A DNA stretch of 64,000 bases. Origin: Archangiaceae bacterium (lineage in GTDB: Bacteria > Myxococcota > Myxococcia > Myxococcales > Myxococcaceae). The DNA lies in assembly GCA_016714225.1 (NCBI GenBank), contig JADJNS010000006.1:434001-498000 (forward strand). The letters run 5' to 3'. The notes under the pieces are model-generated. The model was not told where the DNA came from. It worked only from the letters and a program-made list of their open reading frames with translations, and searched no databases. Positions 41,766 through 48,933 of this stretch are shown one piece after another. The first letter of the stretch is position 1; each line of letters opens with the position of its first letter. A program made the translations under genes and the position numbers.

Positions 41766-42986
41766 GCGCCGCGGTCCTCGAGCCGCCGATCTCGAAGTCC
41801 GATGCGATTCGCGCGCTGGTGCTGGCCTACGCGCTCGACTGGCCAGAGCTGGTCGCCGAGGTCGGCGCGGCGGGGCCGGATCTGCCGAGGGACGTCGAGC
41901 GGGTCCAGGCCGGCATCACCGCGCTGCGGGGCGCAGGCGCCGACCCCGTCGACATCGACTGCGGCGATGGCGCCGCGCCATTTCGTTTCCTGCTCGCCCA
42001 GGCAGCCGCGCGGCAGGGGGCTCACGTGCGCTTCCACGGCACCGGGCGCCTCGCGGAGCGGCCACACGCGGCGCTCTTCGAGGCGCTCGTCGCAGCGCTC
42101 GCGCCCGCGGGTCTGAAGCTCACCCCTGGCGCGCCGTGGCCGGTCGAGGTGCGCGGCGCCGGCCGGGCCGAACGGGCCGTGTTCCGCGCGAGCGGCGCCG
42201 CCTCCAGCCAGTTTGCCTCGAGCCTGGTGCTCGCGGCCGTGACGCTGGCGCGGCGTGAGCGCCGCGCGTGGACAGTCGAGCTCGAGGGCCCGCTGACCAG
42301 CTCGGGCTACCTCGCCCTCACGCTCGCCTGGGCGCGCCGCTGCGGCGTGCCGGTCATACGCCGCGGCACGGCGCTCATGGTCGAGCCCGGAAGTCACCCG
42401 CTCGACGTTCCGGACCTGCCGAGCGATTGGTCGTCGCTCGGGTACCTGCTGCTCGTCGCCTGGAAGACCGGCGCCCGCGTGCGCAGCGTGGATCCGTGGC
42501 GGCGGCACCCCGATGCTGCGGTGCTCGACCACCTCGAGCAGGTGGGCCTGTGCATCGAGCCGGCCGGCTCCGGCACGGTGCGTGTCACCGGCGTCGCACG
42601 CGGCGGCCTGCGAGCCTCCGCGGCCGCGTCGCCCGATCTGATTCCCACCCTCGCCGCGCTCGCGTGTGCTCGACGGCCCGTCGATCTTCAGCGGCGTCGG
42701 CGTGCTCCGCGGGAAAGAGAGCGATCGCCTCGAAGGCATCGTCGCGCTCGCGGCCGCAGCGGGGGCCGCGACGCGCCTCGACGGCGACGAGCTGACGCTC
42801 TGCCCGTCCTCGGCGACGCCCGCGGCCTTGACCTGCTCGTCGCGCGGAGATCATCGCCTGGCGATGGCGGCGGCGACGCTCGCCGTGCTGCTGCAGTGCC
42901 CGCTGCGGCTCGACGACCGGGACTGCGTCGCCAAGAGCTTCCCCGGGTTCTGGCGCCAACTTGCCGGTGCCGCGTCCGCAAAGTAG
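41762..42986 (+). CDS. aroA: 5-enolpyruvylshikimate-3-phosphate synthase, apparent single-base frameshift
   Basis: Divergent EPSP synthase, about 407 codons. N-terminal LEPPISKSDAIRALVLAYAL, SGAASSQFASSLVLAA, and LPSDWSSLGYLLLVA are in the frame of the GTG start (41762). From about 42665 the conserved C-terminal motifs GKESDRLEGI and RGDHRLAMAAATLAVLL continue in the +1 frame to the stop at 42986. One extra base (for example T42665) explains the break; the join LAALA-VLDGPSIF is what the family expects. It could be a sequence error, a mutation or, less likely, a programmed shift. GTG overlaps the aroB stop. Its last 136 bases overlap the converging haem A synthase gene. Confidence 0.75.
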
Positions 42987-43957
42987 GCGAGCACCAGGAG
43001 CGCCAGGAACAGCGCGATCGCGCCCAGTTGGTGTGCGAGTGCCAGGGGAAGGAAGCGCGCCGGCGCACTCGCCGCGAGCACCGTGACCGCCCCCAGCGCG
43101 ACCTGCACCGCGACGGCGATCAGCGGAGCGTGGCGCACGGGCGGCGGCGTGCCGGGACGCCTGACGAGCCACTCCGCCACCACCAGCCCGCAGAGCAGGT
43201 AGGCGAGGTAGCGGTGGACGACGTGCACGGTGAGCGGATCATCGGTGAGCGCCTCGACCGAAGCGAAGGTCTCGCGCGGGAGCCACCGGCCGTTGATGGT
43301 CGGCCAGCTCGGCGCGGCGGGTGCGGCGTGCAGGCCGGCCATGAAGGCGCCGTAGACGAGCTGGATGCCGAGCAGCGCGAGCAGCACCCTCGGTGCGCGC
43401 GCACGCCGTCCTGATGGCGCCGGGGCCAGCTCGCCCAGCGCGAGCCAGAGGGTGGTGCCGAGCAGGATCACCGCCGCTCCGAGGTGCAGGGCGAGGCGCA
43501 TGTGGCTGACGTAGGCGCGCTCGGTGAGGCCGCTCGCGACCATGAACCACCCGAGCAGTCCCTGGCTGGCGCCGAGTGCCAGGAGCGCCGCAAGCCCCGG
43601 CAGCCGGCGGCGCAACAGGCCCCTGCGCCAGAGCACGGGCAGCGGGGCGAGGAAGCACAGCGCGAGGAGGCGGCCCCACAGGCGGTGCAGCCACTCCCAG
43701 AAATAGATGCGCTTGAAGTCGGCGAGGGTGAAGTGCGGGTTCACGCGCTCGAACTGGGGAATCCGCCGGTAGGCCGCGAAGGCGTCCTCCCAGGCCTCGG
43801 CGGTCAGTGGCGGCACGGCGCCGGTCACCGGCCGCCACTCGGTGATCGACAGCCCCGAGCCGGTGAGCCGCGTGATGCCGCCGAGCAGCACCTGCCCGAC
43901 CATCAGCGCCGCGAGCGCCAGCAGCCACACACCGATCGCGCGGGAACGTTCACGCAT
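42851..43957 (-). CDS. ctaA: haem A synthase (CtaA/Cox15-like)
   Basis: 368 residues with about eight membrane helices in two four-helix halves. GGITRLTGSGLSITEW, FEWLHRLWGR-type His motif (FWEWLHRLWGRLL), and THW-like VHVVHRYLAYLL plus LALAHQLGAIAL hold the conserved histidines; the WRPVTGAVPPL and INGRWLPRETF loops fit the Cox15/type-2 form. It oxidises the methyl of haem O for haem-copper oxidases. It overlaps the radical SAM gene upstream by 8 bases. The last 40 residues are antisense to aroA and are poorly conserved, so the frame may extend past the true domain end. Confidence 0.85.
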   Translation of the reverse strand: MRERSRAIGVWLLALAALMVGQVLLGGITRLTGSGLSITEWRPVTGAVPPLTAEAWEDAFAAYRRIPQFERVNPHFTLADFKRIYFWEWLHRLWGRLLALCFLAPLPVLWRRGLLRRRLPGLAALLALGASQGLLGWFMVASGLTERAYVSHMRLALHLGAAVILLGTTLWLALGELAPAPSGRRARAPRVLLALLGIQLVYGAFMAGLHAAPAAPSWPTINGRWLPRETFASVEALTDDPLTVHVVHRYLAYLLCGLVVAEWLVRRPGTPPPVRHAPLIAVAVQVALGAVTVLAASAPARFLPLALAHQLGAIALFLALLVLAYFADAAPASWRQNPGKLLATQSRSSSRSGHCSSTASVAAAIARR

Positions 43958-44789
43958 GGGCGCGGGGCTTGAACAGGGTGCGCAGCAGCTCGCCGCTGGC
44001 GAGGTCGCCGGCTTCCATCGCCGCCCGCATCGCGAGCACCGGGCAGCCGCACGTGGCGCAGTCTGCCGCGGCGCCGTAGGTGCACGGCGCCTTCCGGTGC
44101 AGCCGCACGTCGAACGCGAGATCGCGACTGCGGTACGGGCACTGCGCAGCGAGGCTTCCCCGCCGCCGGAGCAGCTCGAGGCTGGCGGTCGGGTTGAGCA
44201 CGAGCCCGGGCTCCGTCCTCTTGAGCTCGAGCAGCCGGTCGACGGCGCGGCTGCGGGAGGGGCCGCTCACGGCAAAGGGCGAGGGCTCGCCGCCGGTGAA
44301 GAAGCCGACGAGCACGCCGGTGGCGCCCGTCTCGGCGACGAGCTGCGGCAGGCCGTCGATGGCGGCGAGGGTGAGCGCGGTGAGCGTCAGCTGCACGGCG
44401 AAGCCGCGCTCCCGCAGCTGGGGCAGACGGCGGAGCACGCGCCGGTACGTGCCGCGGCCGCGGAGTCGGTCGTGCTCGGGCTCGAGGCCTTCGATCGAGA
44501 CGAGGAGGCTGGCGTCGAGGTCGTCAGGCACCGGCAGGAGGCCCGAGGTGACCACGGCGTTGCGCGAGAAGAGCCCGGCCGCGCGGACGAGGAGTTCCGG
44601 CTTCAGGAGCGGCTCGCCGCCCAGCCACAGCGCGGTGGTGAGGCGGTAGGCATCGCGAAGCCGAACAAGCCGCGCGAGGTACGTCTCGAGGGCGAGGGCG
44701 CCGGGCTCCGGAGGGTGCGCGAAGAAGTAGCAGTGTGCGCAGCGCAGCGGGCAGGCCTCGGAGAGATCGAACGTCGCGCACGCGCCCAT
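43950..44789 (-). CDS. radical SAM protein with C-terminal cysteine cluster
   Basis: 279 residues. CPLRCAHC at about residues 13-20, WLGGEPLLKPELL, an SIEG strand and a C-terminal group CPYRSRDLAFD..., CTYGAAADCATCGCP, suggesting a second Fe-S cluster (SPASM/Twitch-like). It could modify a peptide, cofactor or haem; no precursor peptide is seen next to it. The ATG at 44789 is chosen because it lies 6 bases after the start predicted from the FNR-like box; a longer frame to 44864 would make that box coding. Its coupling with haem A synthase hints at a role in oxidase haem or copper assembly. Confidence 0.75.
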   Translation of the reverse strand: MGACATFDLSEACPLRCAHCYFFAHPPEPGALALETYLARLVRLRDAYRLTTALWLGGEPLLKPELLVRAAGLFSRNAVVTSGLLPVPDDLDASLLVSIEGLEPEHDRLRGRGTYRRVLRRLPQLRERGFAVQLTLTALTLAAIDGLPQLVAETGATGVLVGFFTGGEPSPFAVSGPSRSRAVDRLLELKRTEPGLVLNPTASLELLRRRGSLAAQCPYRSRDLAFDVRLHRKAPCTYGAAADCATCGCPVLAMRAAMEAGDLASGELLRTLFKPRAHA

Positions 44790-44829
44790 CGCACTCGCCA
44801 GAGGTACTCCGCTCGAGCCGGAGCGACCC

Positions 44830-44843
44830 TTGACCGCGGTCAA
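44830..44843 (-). promoter_or_regulatory. FNR/ANR-type box, TTGACCGCGGTCAA
   Basis: Identical to the box at 16055-16068. The centre (44836.5) predicts a start at 44795, 6 bases before the radical SAM ATG at 44789, so it probably drives the radical SAM-haem A synthase pair. Confidence 0.7.
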
Positions 44844-45028
44844 GCTCGCAGCGGGCAAGGCCAATCGCGAGCGAGCGGCTCGGCTTTCCGGCCTGGAAGG
44901 GTATGGGGCAAGAGGGTTATCTGGCTGGAGATGACGCTGCCCGTTTGGGGCTGCTACCTTGAACCCTCTTCGCGTGGATGTGGCCGGTTGGAACCCTGGC
45001 GTTCAGGGCGATCGAGGTACTCGGAAAT

Positions 45029-45092
45029 GGGGGCATCGCGCCCCCGCAACATCAGTTACCTGCGACCTCGGTCCCCACAAGGACCGGGGTCG
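45029..45092. other. two strong stem-loops in intergenic DNA
   Basis: First: GGGGGC and GCCCCC arms with a 5-base loop (45029-45045). Second: a 12-pair stem (45063-45074 with 45081-45092, one G-T pair) closing a 6-base loop CCACAA. No T-run follows, so they are not typical intrinsic terminators. They flank a recombinase-like relic and could be recombination-site structure or a structured RNA. Confidence 0.35.
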
Positions 45093-45330
45093 TAGCGTTT
45101 GAGGGGCCAGGGCCGCAGGGCCCGGCCCGTTGCAGGCAGGCCGACAGGTGGAAGGCGGTGCTGGCGTGGTAGTGCCGGTCGCGGCCTTCGCCGACCTGGG
45201 TCAGCATCACGTCGCCGAGGTGGCGCTGGAGCAGCTCGCGGGCATGCTGGGGGTCGGTGTCGAGGGTGGTCAGCAGCTCCCGCAGGTAGCCCTCGACACC
45301 AACTCGCCGGCGGTGGTCAGAACTCCGGCC
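45056..45330 (-). pseudogene. possible site-specific recombinase C-terminal relic
   Basis: On the minus strand one frame reads VGVEGYLRELLTTLDTDP, then QHARELLQRHLGDVMLT, then an ending with LVGTEVAGN and a stop. The helical layout looks like the C-terminal part of large serine recombinases (LRxLL...ARxxLxxLL). The rest of a recombinase is absent upstream. The identification is weak and rests on pattern only. Confidence 0.3.
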
Positions 45331-45500
45331 CAGAGGACCCTCTCTTCTCCTGGGGCGAAGCCTTCGTCGGACCCAAAGCGTCGTTCGTCGATTAGCATCA
45401 CCGGGAGCGATCGGCGGTTCACATACTCAACGGCGAATGCATCGGCGCCGCCGGGGGCCGAGGTTGCGGCGGAGGCAGGCGGGGTGGCCTTGGTCGTCAT
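45270..45500 (-). CDS. small unknown protein
   Basis: 76 residues; starts with a Thr/Ala/Pro-rich segment, followed by a compact beta-looking part (AFAVEYVNRRSLPVMLIDER). The ATG overlaps the stop of another tiny frame (45497-45631) as ATGA. Its 3' end overlaps the recombinase-like relic in a different frame, so one of the two readings must be wrong or the gene is truncated. Confidence 0.35.
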   Translation of the reverse strand: MTTKATPPASAATSAPGGADAFAVEYVNRRSLPVMLIDERRFGSDEGFAPGEERVLWAGVLTTAGELVSRATCGSC

Positions 45501-45631
45501 GGGCGGTTCACGTCGGGCTTCTCAGGCTCCTGAATACTCTCAATGTGCTCGGCAGCGAGCCAGCAGGTCCAACGAAGCGTCCAGCCGATGGCTTTGGCAG
45601 CTGGGTCTGCAGGCAACGGGCTGAGAGGCAT
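45497..45631 (-). CDS. small unknown protein (44 aa)
   Basis: A 44-codon frame with one amphipathic helix (IGWTLRWTCWLAAEHIESIQ). Support is the ATG, the 4-base overlap with the 76-aa frame and the divergent position to the toxin gene 6 bases away. No family recognised. Confidence 0.35.
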   Translation of the reverse strand: MPLSPLPADPAAKAIGWTLRWTCWLAAEHIESIQEPEKPDVNRP

Positions 45632-45636
45632 CAGAC

Positions 45637-46020
45637 GTGACTGAAGCACGGCCAAGGCCCACTCGCAGGCGTCGTCGCCGCTGGCGCGACTACCGAACCG
45701 CTGCCGGTGGCCGGCCCGTTCGCGACTTCCTCGAAGAGCTGACTGATGAGGAGCTGGCCGAGGTTGTGGCCGCGATGAAGGAGGTCTCAGCCGAGGGGCT
45801 CGTCGCTGCAAAGCACCTCCGGGGTGACCTCTACGAGGTGAAGGCCGAGGGGCCAACGCGCTCGTTCCGGGTCTTGTTCGCGACGGAGGCCAGGTTCGGT
45901 CAGGTCCTGCTGTCCCTGAGCGCCTTCGTCAAGAAGACCCAGAAGGCTCCCAAGCAGGAGCTGGAGCTGGCGGAGAAGCGCCTGAGCGACTGGAGAGCGC
46001 GCAGAAAGCAACGGAAGTAG
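45637..46020 (+). CDS. higB: HigB/RelE-type toxin (phage Gp49-like)
   Basis: 127 residues. After an Arg-rich start (TRRRRRRWRDYRTA) it has the family pattern PVRDFLEELTDEELAEVVAAM, KHLRGDLYEVKAEGPTRSFRVLFAT and LSAFVKKTQKAPKQELELAEKR. The aromatic/basic residues (Arg-Phe-Arg, Lys-Lys) are those of ribosome-dependent mRNA interferases. GTG start. It precedes the antitoxin gene, the HigBA order. A 65-base relic of the same gene lies at 49685-49749. Confidence 0.82.
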   Translation: MTEARPRPTRRRRRRWRDYRTAAGGRPVRDFLEELTDEELAEVVAAMKEVSAEGLVAAKHLRGDLYEVKAEGPTRSFRVLFATEARFGQVLLSLSAFVKKTQKAPKQELELAEKRLSDWRARRKQRK

Positions 46021-46029
46021 GGGTCTTTG

Positions 46030-46045
46030 ATGGCGTTCTCGCCAT
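46030..46045. promoter_or_regulatory. inverted repeat ATGGCG-TTCT-CGCCAT
   Basis: Six-base perfect arms between the toxin and antitoxin genes, directly upstream of a sigma70-type promoter (46050). ATGGCG occurs again at 46058. It may be the antitoxin's operator or a short hairpin between the two genes. Confidence 0.4.
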
Positions 46046-46049
46046 AGCG

Positions 46050-46078
46050 TTGACGATATGGCGCCTCCGCAATACCAT
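46050..46078 (+). promoter_or_regulatory. sigma70-type promoter for antitoxin gene
   Basis: TTGACG (46050-46055), 17-base spacer, TACCAT (46073-46078), 19 bases before the antitoxin ATG with AGGAGG between. A separate antitoxin promoter would keep antitoxin in excess over toxin. Confidence 0.6.
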
Positions 46079-46097
46079 TTGAGAACAGGAGGTTGTC

Positions 46098-46394
46098 ATG
46101 GCCCGAGACTTCGTAGACGAGCTTGTCGCGGCGCGTACCAAGCGGAACCCGAGCTTCCCTCGACTGGTCGACGAGGCCGGGTTCCGCCGTAAGGCTGCCC
46201 GTGAGCTTGCCGCCCAGAGGGAAAAGCTGGGGCTCAGCCAGACCGTGGTGGCGGCGTTGATGGGAACGTCAGCCTCGGTCGTGTCGAAGCTGGAGTCCGG
46301 GGCGGACGTGAAGATCTCCACGCTGGTGCGGTACTGCCAGGCTGTCGGCAAGTCGTGGACCTTCGTCCCTGAGCGCGGGGCCACCGCCCGGTAG
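46098..46394 (+). CDS. higA: HigA-type XRE-family antitoxin
   Basis: 98 residues with a helix-turn-helix (REKLGLSQTVVAALMGTSASVVSKLESG, residues about 42-69) and a short C-terminal helix. It follows the HigB-like toxin by 77 bases and has its own promoter and AGGAGG ribosome site. The N-terminal 40 residues probably wrap the toxin. Confidence 0.83.
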   Translation: MARDFVDELVAARTKRNPSFPRLVDEAGFRRKAARELAAQREKLGLSQTVVAALMGTSASVVSKLESGADVKISTLVRYCQAVGKSWTFVPERGATAR

Positions 46395-46579
46395 CCGTCA
46401 GCGCCCGAGGTCGCAGAGCGGTGGCCCACCGTGCCGGCCCAGGCAGATCTCGATGGGTTCTTTCGCAGGTATGTGCGCTATCGCGCCCCCCGCGACAGGA
46501 CTTACCGAGTAATTCGGGTGTCCAAAGAAAGAAGGCCCCTGTCACCACGTACACCCGAAGATGCGTCGCCGCCGCCAGG

Positions 46580-46969
46580 TCACTTGAACTCGGGAAGGCG
46601 CAGCAGCCCGTCGTCGGCGAGAGGGTAGTAGTCGCCCTTGCTGGCGACGTAGATGTGGGCTTTCGACTCGAGGCCGGTGGGCTCGTCGAGGGTGCCTGGG
46701 CAGAACCCCATCTTCGCGTCTCGGTCTTCGTCCCAGAAGAGGCTCGAGCCGCACTCGCCGCAGAAGCCGCGCTTTACCGTCGGGTTCACCGCGTGCCACT
46801 TGAGGCCGCGCTGCTCGATGAGCCGAAAGCCCGCGCGGTCGACGGCGGAGTACGCGCCGATGTGCCCGTGCCAGCGACGGCACTTCGAGCAGTGGCAGTA
46901 GGTCACCTTCGTGGCCTCGCCGGTCACCTCGTATCGAACTGCTCCGCATGCGCAGGCGCCGGTCATCAT
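46580..46969 (-). CDS. GFA/CENP-V-family zinc protein
   Basis: 129 residues. CACGAVRYEV (residues 6-15), TYCHCSKCRRWHG and FCGECGSSLFW are the three zinc-binding cysteine groups of the glutathione-dependent formaldehyde-activating enzyme family. Most members have no proven substrate. It stands alone; upstream on the other strand lies a glycerol-kinase relic. Confidence 0.85.
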   Translation of the reverse strand: MMTGACACGAVRYEVTGEATKVTYCHCSKCRRWHGHIGAYSAVDRAGFRLIEQRGLKWHAVNPTVKRGFCGECGSSLFWDEDRDAKMGFCPGTLDEPTGLESKAHIYVASKGDYYPLADDGLLRLPEFK

Positions 46970-47070
46970 GCGTGCAGCATACCGGGGCAGTCGCCGCGGC
47001 GAGAACGGTGCGGGTCGCTCGGACGATCTCGAAGCTCGCCGTACGCCACCTCGCTGGACAGACACGTCAC

Positions 47071-47160
47071 GTGCTCGCGATCGATCAGGGCACCACCGGC
47101 ATTCATATCTCGCTGGTCGACGAGAAGGCCGACCGTGTGACTCAAGACGGTCGAGCCGTG
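47071..47160 (+). pseudogene. glycerol kinase 5' fragment
   Basis: Reads VLAIDQGTTGIHISLVDEKA from a GTG, the exact opening of FGGY glycerol kinases (phosphate-binding DQGTTG). It continues for about 30 codons and is then lost; the next bases are the 3' end of a minus-strand lipoprotein gene. This is a truncated relic of glpK, not a functional gene. Confidence 0.65.
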
Positions 47161-47167
47161 AGCAGCG

Positions 47168-48070
47168 TCATAGCGGGCAGGTGTAGCGGCGCGTCGCGCC
47201 GCAGCCGCCGCCCGCGTTGCAGTAGCACGTGCCGGTGCCGGGGTACGCGCCGCCATCGGGCAACAGCGCGCGGCAGTCGGCCGGCCCACCGTCGCTGAAG
47301 CGGTCGTAGCAGCAGGGCCAGCTGCGAGACCCGGGGTCGATGATCGTGCCCGGCAGGCCGCAGGTGCCGGGGCTGAAGTTGCAGCCATGCTCTTCGGCGC
47401 TCGCCGGCGGCGCAGGGGTGCAGCTGTTGCCGTCGCCGATGGTCCCGTAGAACGTGCCGACGCAAACCCCGGCGTCATGAATCAGGTCGCAGACGAGGGG
47501 CAGGTCCGAGCGACAGTCGGTCTCGTCTCCGCAGTGCTGGTTGAGGTCGAGCTTCGTTCGTGGAGTGCATCGCCTTCCGGCGCCGGCGTTGGGAAAGCCG
47601 AGGCACTGGCCGGTGTCGCACTCGTAGTCGCGGCAGCAACTCTCGAAGCTCGCTGCGTGCCGCGTGCCCGCGTCTGCTGACGGCGTACAGAACGGAACTG
47701 GGAGCCCGTACGCGCCGCCGTCGTAGTCAGGGTCGGTGATGACGCTGCCTCCCGCGGCGCCTCCACCCGTGGAACCTCCGCCTGCGGAACCTCCGCCTGC
47801 GGAACCTCCGCCTGCGGAACCCCCAGCCATAGAGCCTCCGCCGACTCCGCCCGCGGTGCCTCCGCCGGCTCCGGTGGGCGCGCGCGGGCAGACGCCTGCG
47901 GTGCAGGTGCCATGGCAGCACTTCTCGTCGGTGCACGACTGGCCGCCCTCGAGGCAGCAGACGCCCTCGGTGCAGGTGCAGGTGCCGGCCTTGCGGCAGT
48001 ACTCGTCGAGGGCGTCGCCGAACTTGCACGCGCTCGTGGCGAGCGCGGCGACGACGAGCAGGCGCTTCAT
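47168..48070 (-). CDS. Cys-rich lipoprotein with Gly-rich repeat
   Basis: 300 residues. Lipoprotein signal (VVAALATSAC, lipid on Cys15), Cys-rich head (CRKAGTCTCTEGVCC and CTDEKCCHGTC), a Gly-Ser-Ala repeat linker from the 15-base DNA repeat at 47771-47815, then another Cys-rich domain (SCCRDYECDTGQC, HCGDETDCRSD). This is the style of myxobacterial surface lipoproteins; function unknown. Its ATG overlaps the stop of the gene upstream (ATGA). Confidence 0.7.
   Translation of the reverse strand: MKRLLVVAALATSACKFGDALDEYCRKAGTCTCTEGVCCLEGGQSCTDEKCCHGTCTAGVCPRAPTGAGGGTAGGVGGGSMAGGSAGGGSAGGGSAGGGSTGGGAAGGSVITDPDYDGGAYGLPVPFCTPSADAGTRHAASFESCCRDYECDTGQCLGFPNAGAGRRCTPRTKLDLNQHCGDETDCRSDLPLVCDLIHDAGVCVGTFYGTIGDGNSCTPAPPASAEEHGCNFSPGTCGLPGTIIDPGSRSWPCCYDRFSDGGPADCRALLPDGGAYPGTGTCYCNAGGGCGATRRYTCPL
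47771..47815. repeat. 15-base tandem repeat, three copies
   Basis: Unit GGAACCTCCGCCTGC repeated exactly three times in frame inside the lipoprotein gene, with a degenerate unit on each side. On the minus strand it codes for AGGGS-type linker residues. Copy number may vary between strains. Confidence 0.8.
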
Positions 48071-48789
48071 CGGGCTTCTCCGAGCGCGAGCACAACAATG
48101 CTGGTGACGAGCACGCCGCCGAGGCCGAGGCCGAGCAGCGCCCAGCCCGGCGTCTGCAGGCTCTCGCCGAGCACGCGATCGCGGAAGGCGCTCTCGGCGG
48201 GCTGCACGCCCGAGGTGAGCCGGCTCCAGGCCGAGGCGGTGAGGGCGAGGCAGATGCCCGAGGCGATCAGCATCGCGAGCGAGACGCCGAACCCAGCGCC
48301 GATGCCGATGCGTTGGCTGAGCGGAGCGACCGCCCGCGGCCGCAGCTGGCCGGCGATGTCAGCGGCGGCGCGCGAGAGCGTCGCGGGCAGCTCGTCTTCA
48401 CTGCCGACCTCGGACGAGAAGACGGCGAGCGCCGCACCGTCGGTCGCGGCGGTCACCCTGATGTTCACGGTGAAGCGTGCGCCGAACCGGCCGATCGAGC
48501 CGGTGACCAGCGCGTCGGTGCCCAGCGCGTTGGTGAGCTCGGCGAGGCACGAGCTGTCGCTGTCGGCGCAGCCGAGGAGCTGCTTCTGCCGCTCGATGCC
48601 GATGAGCGCGGCGAGCTCTTTCGCGGTGACGACCCGAAAGCCCTGACCCGAGAGCTGCTGCGCGAAGTGGTCCGACGCGACCTCTGCAACCGACTCGGCG
48701 ACGTTCGCGTGTGAGAAGCCGACCGCGGCGAGCTTCTGGGGAGCCGCGGCAATGATGAGCATTGCCAGCAGGACGTGCACGCGACACAA
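48067..48789 (-). CDS. exported protein with TolB/CsgG-like N-terminus and membrane helices
   Basis: 240 residues. A signal-like N-terminus, then a helix/strand domain (VAESVAEVASDHFAQQLSGQ, KELAALIGIERQKQLLGC, CLAELTNALGTDALVTGSIG) common in myxobacterial proteins that precede PEGA or membrane domains, and two C-terminal membrane helices (GIGAGFGVSLAMLIASG and LLGLGLGGVLVTSIVVL). The start is uncertain: TTG at 48789 or an in-frame GTG at 48780. It is coupled to the downstream lipoprotein gene. Confidence 0.6.
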   Translation of the reverse strand: MCRVHVLLAMLIIAAAPQKLAAVGFSHANVAESVAEVASDHFAQQLSGQGFRVVTAKELAALIGIERQKQLLGCADSDSSCLAELTNALGTDALVTGSIGRFGARFTVNIRVTAATDGAALAVFSSEVGSEDELPATLSRAAADIAGQLRPRAVAPLSQRIGIGAGFGVSLAMLIASGICLALTASAWSRLTSGVQPAESAFRDRVLGESLQTPGWALLGLGLGGVLVTSIVVLALGEAR

Positions 48790-48933
48790 CCTAGCCGAAC
48801 CGGCTCACGATGGGTGCTTCCATACAGCCGACGACTCAGGCGAGCGCGCAGTCGATGAGCGCCTTCATCGGCGCGCCGCACGAGCACCTTCTTCAGCTGG
48901 ATTGGTCCCGAGCGGGTGTGGCAAATGCACGCC

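Noticed and set aside
40637..43414. Very long plus-strand open frame across aroB, aroA and ctaA
   Set aside because: High GC keeps shadow frames open; only parts of it carry conserved motifs, and the C-terminal EPSP synthase motifs are in another frame.
46431..46628. Small frame downstream of the antitoxin
   Set aside because: No ribosome site, family, or coupling; sequence becomes Arg/Ser/Pro-rich like other shadow frames.
47771..47815. Short regularly repeated units as a CRISPR array
   Set aside because: Units are 15 bases, directly adjacent with no spacers, and in frame in a coding region.
47736..48107. Pro/Glu-repeat frame on the plus strand
   Set aside because: It is the reverse reading of the Gly-rich linker repeat of the lipoprotein gene.
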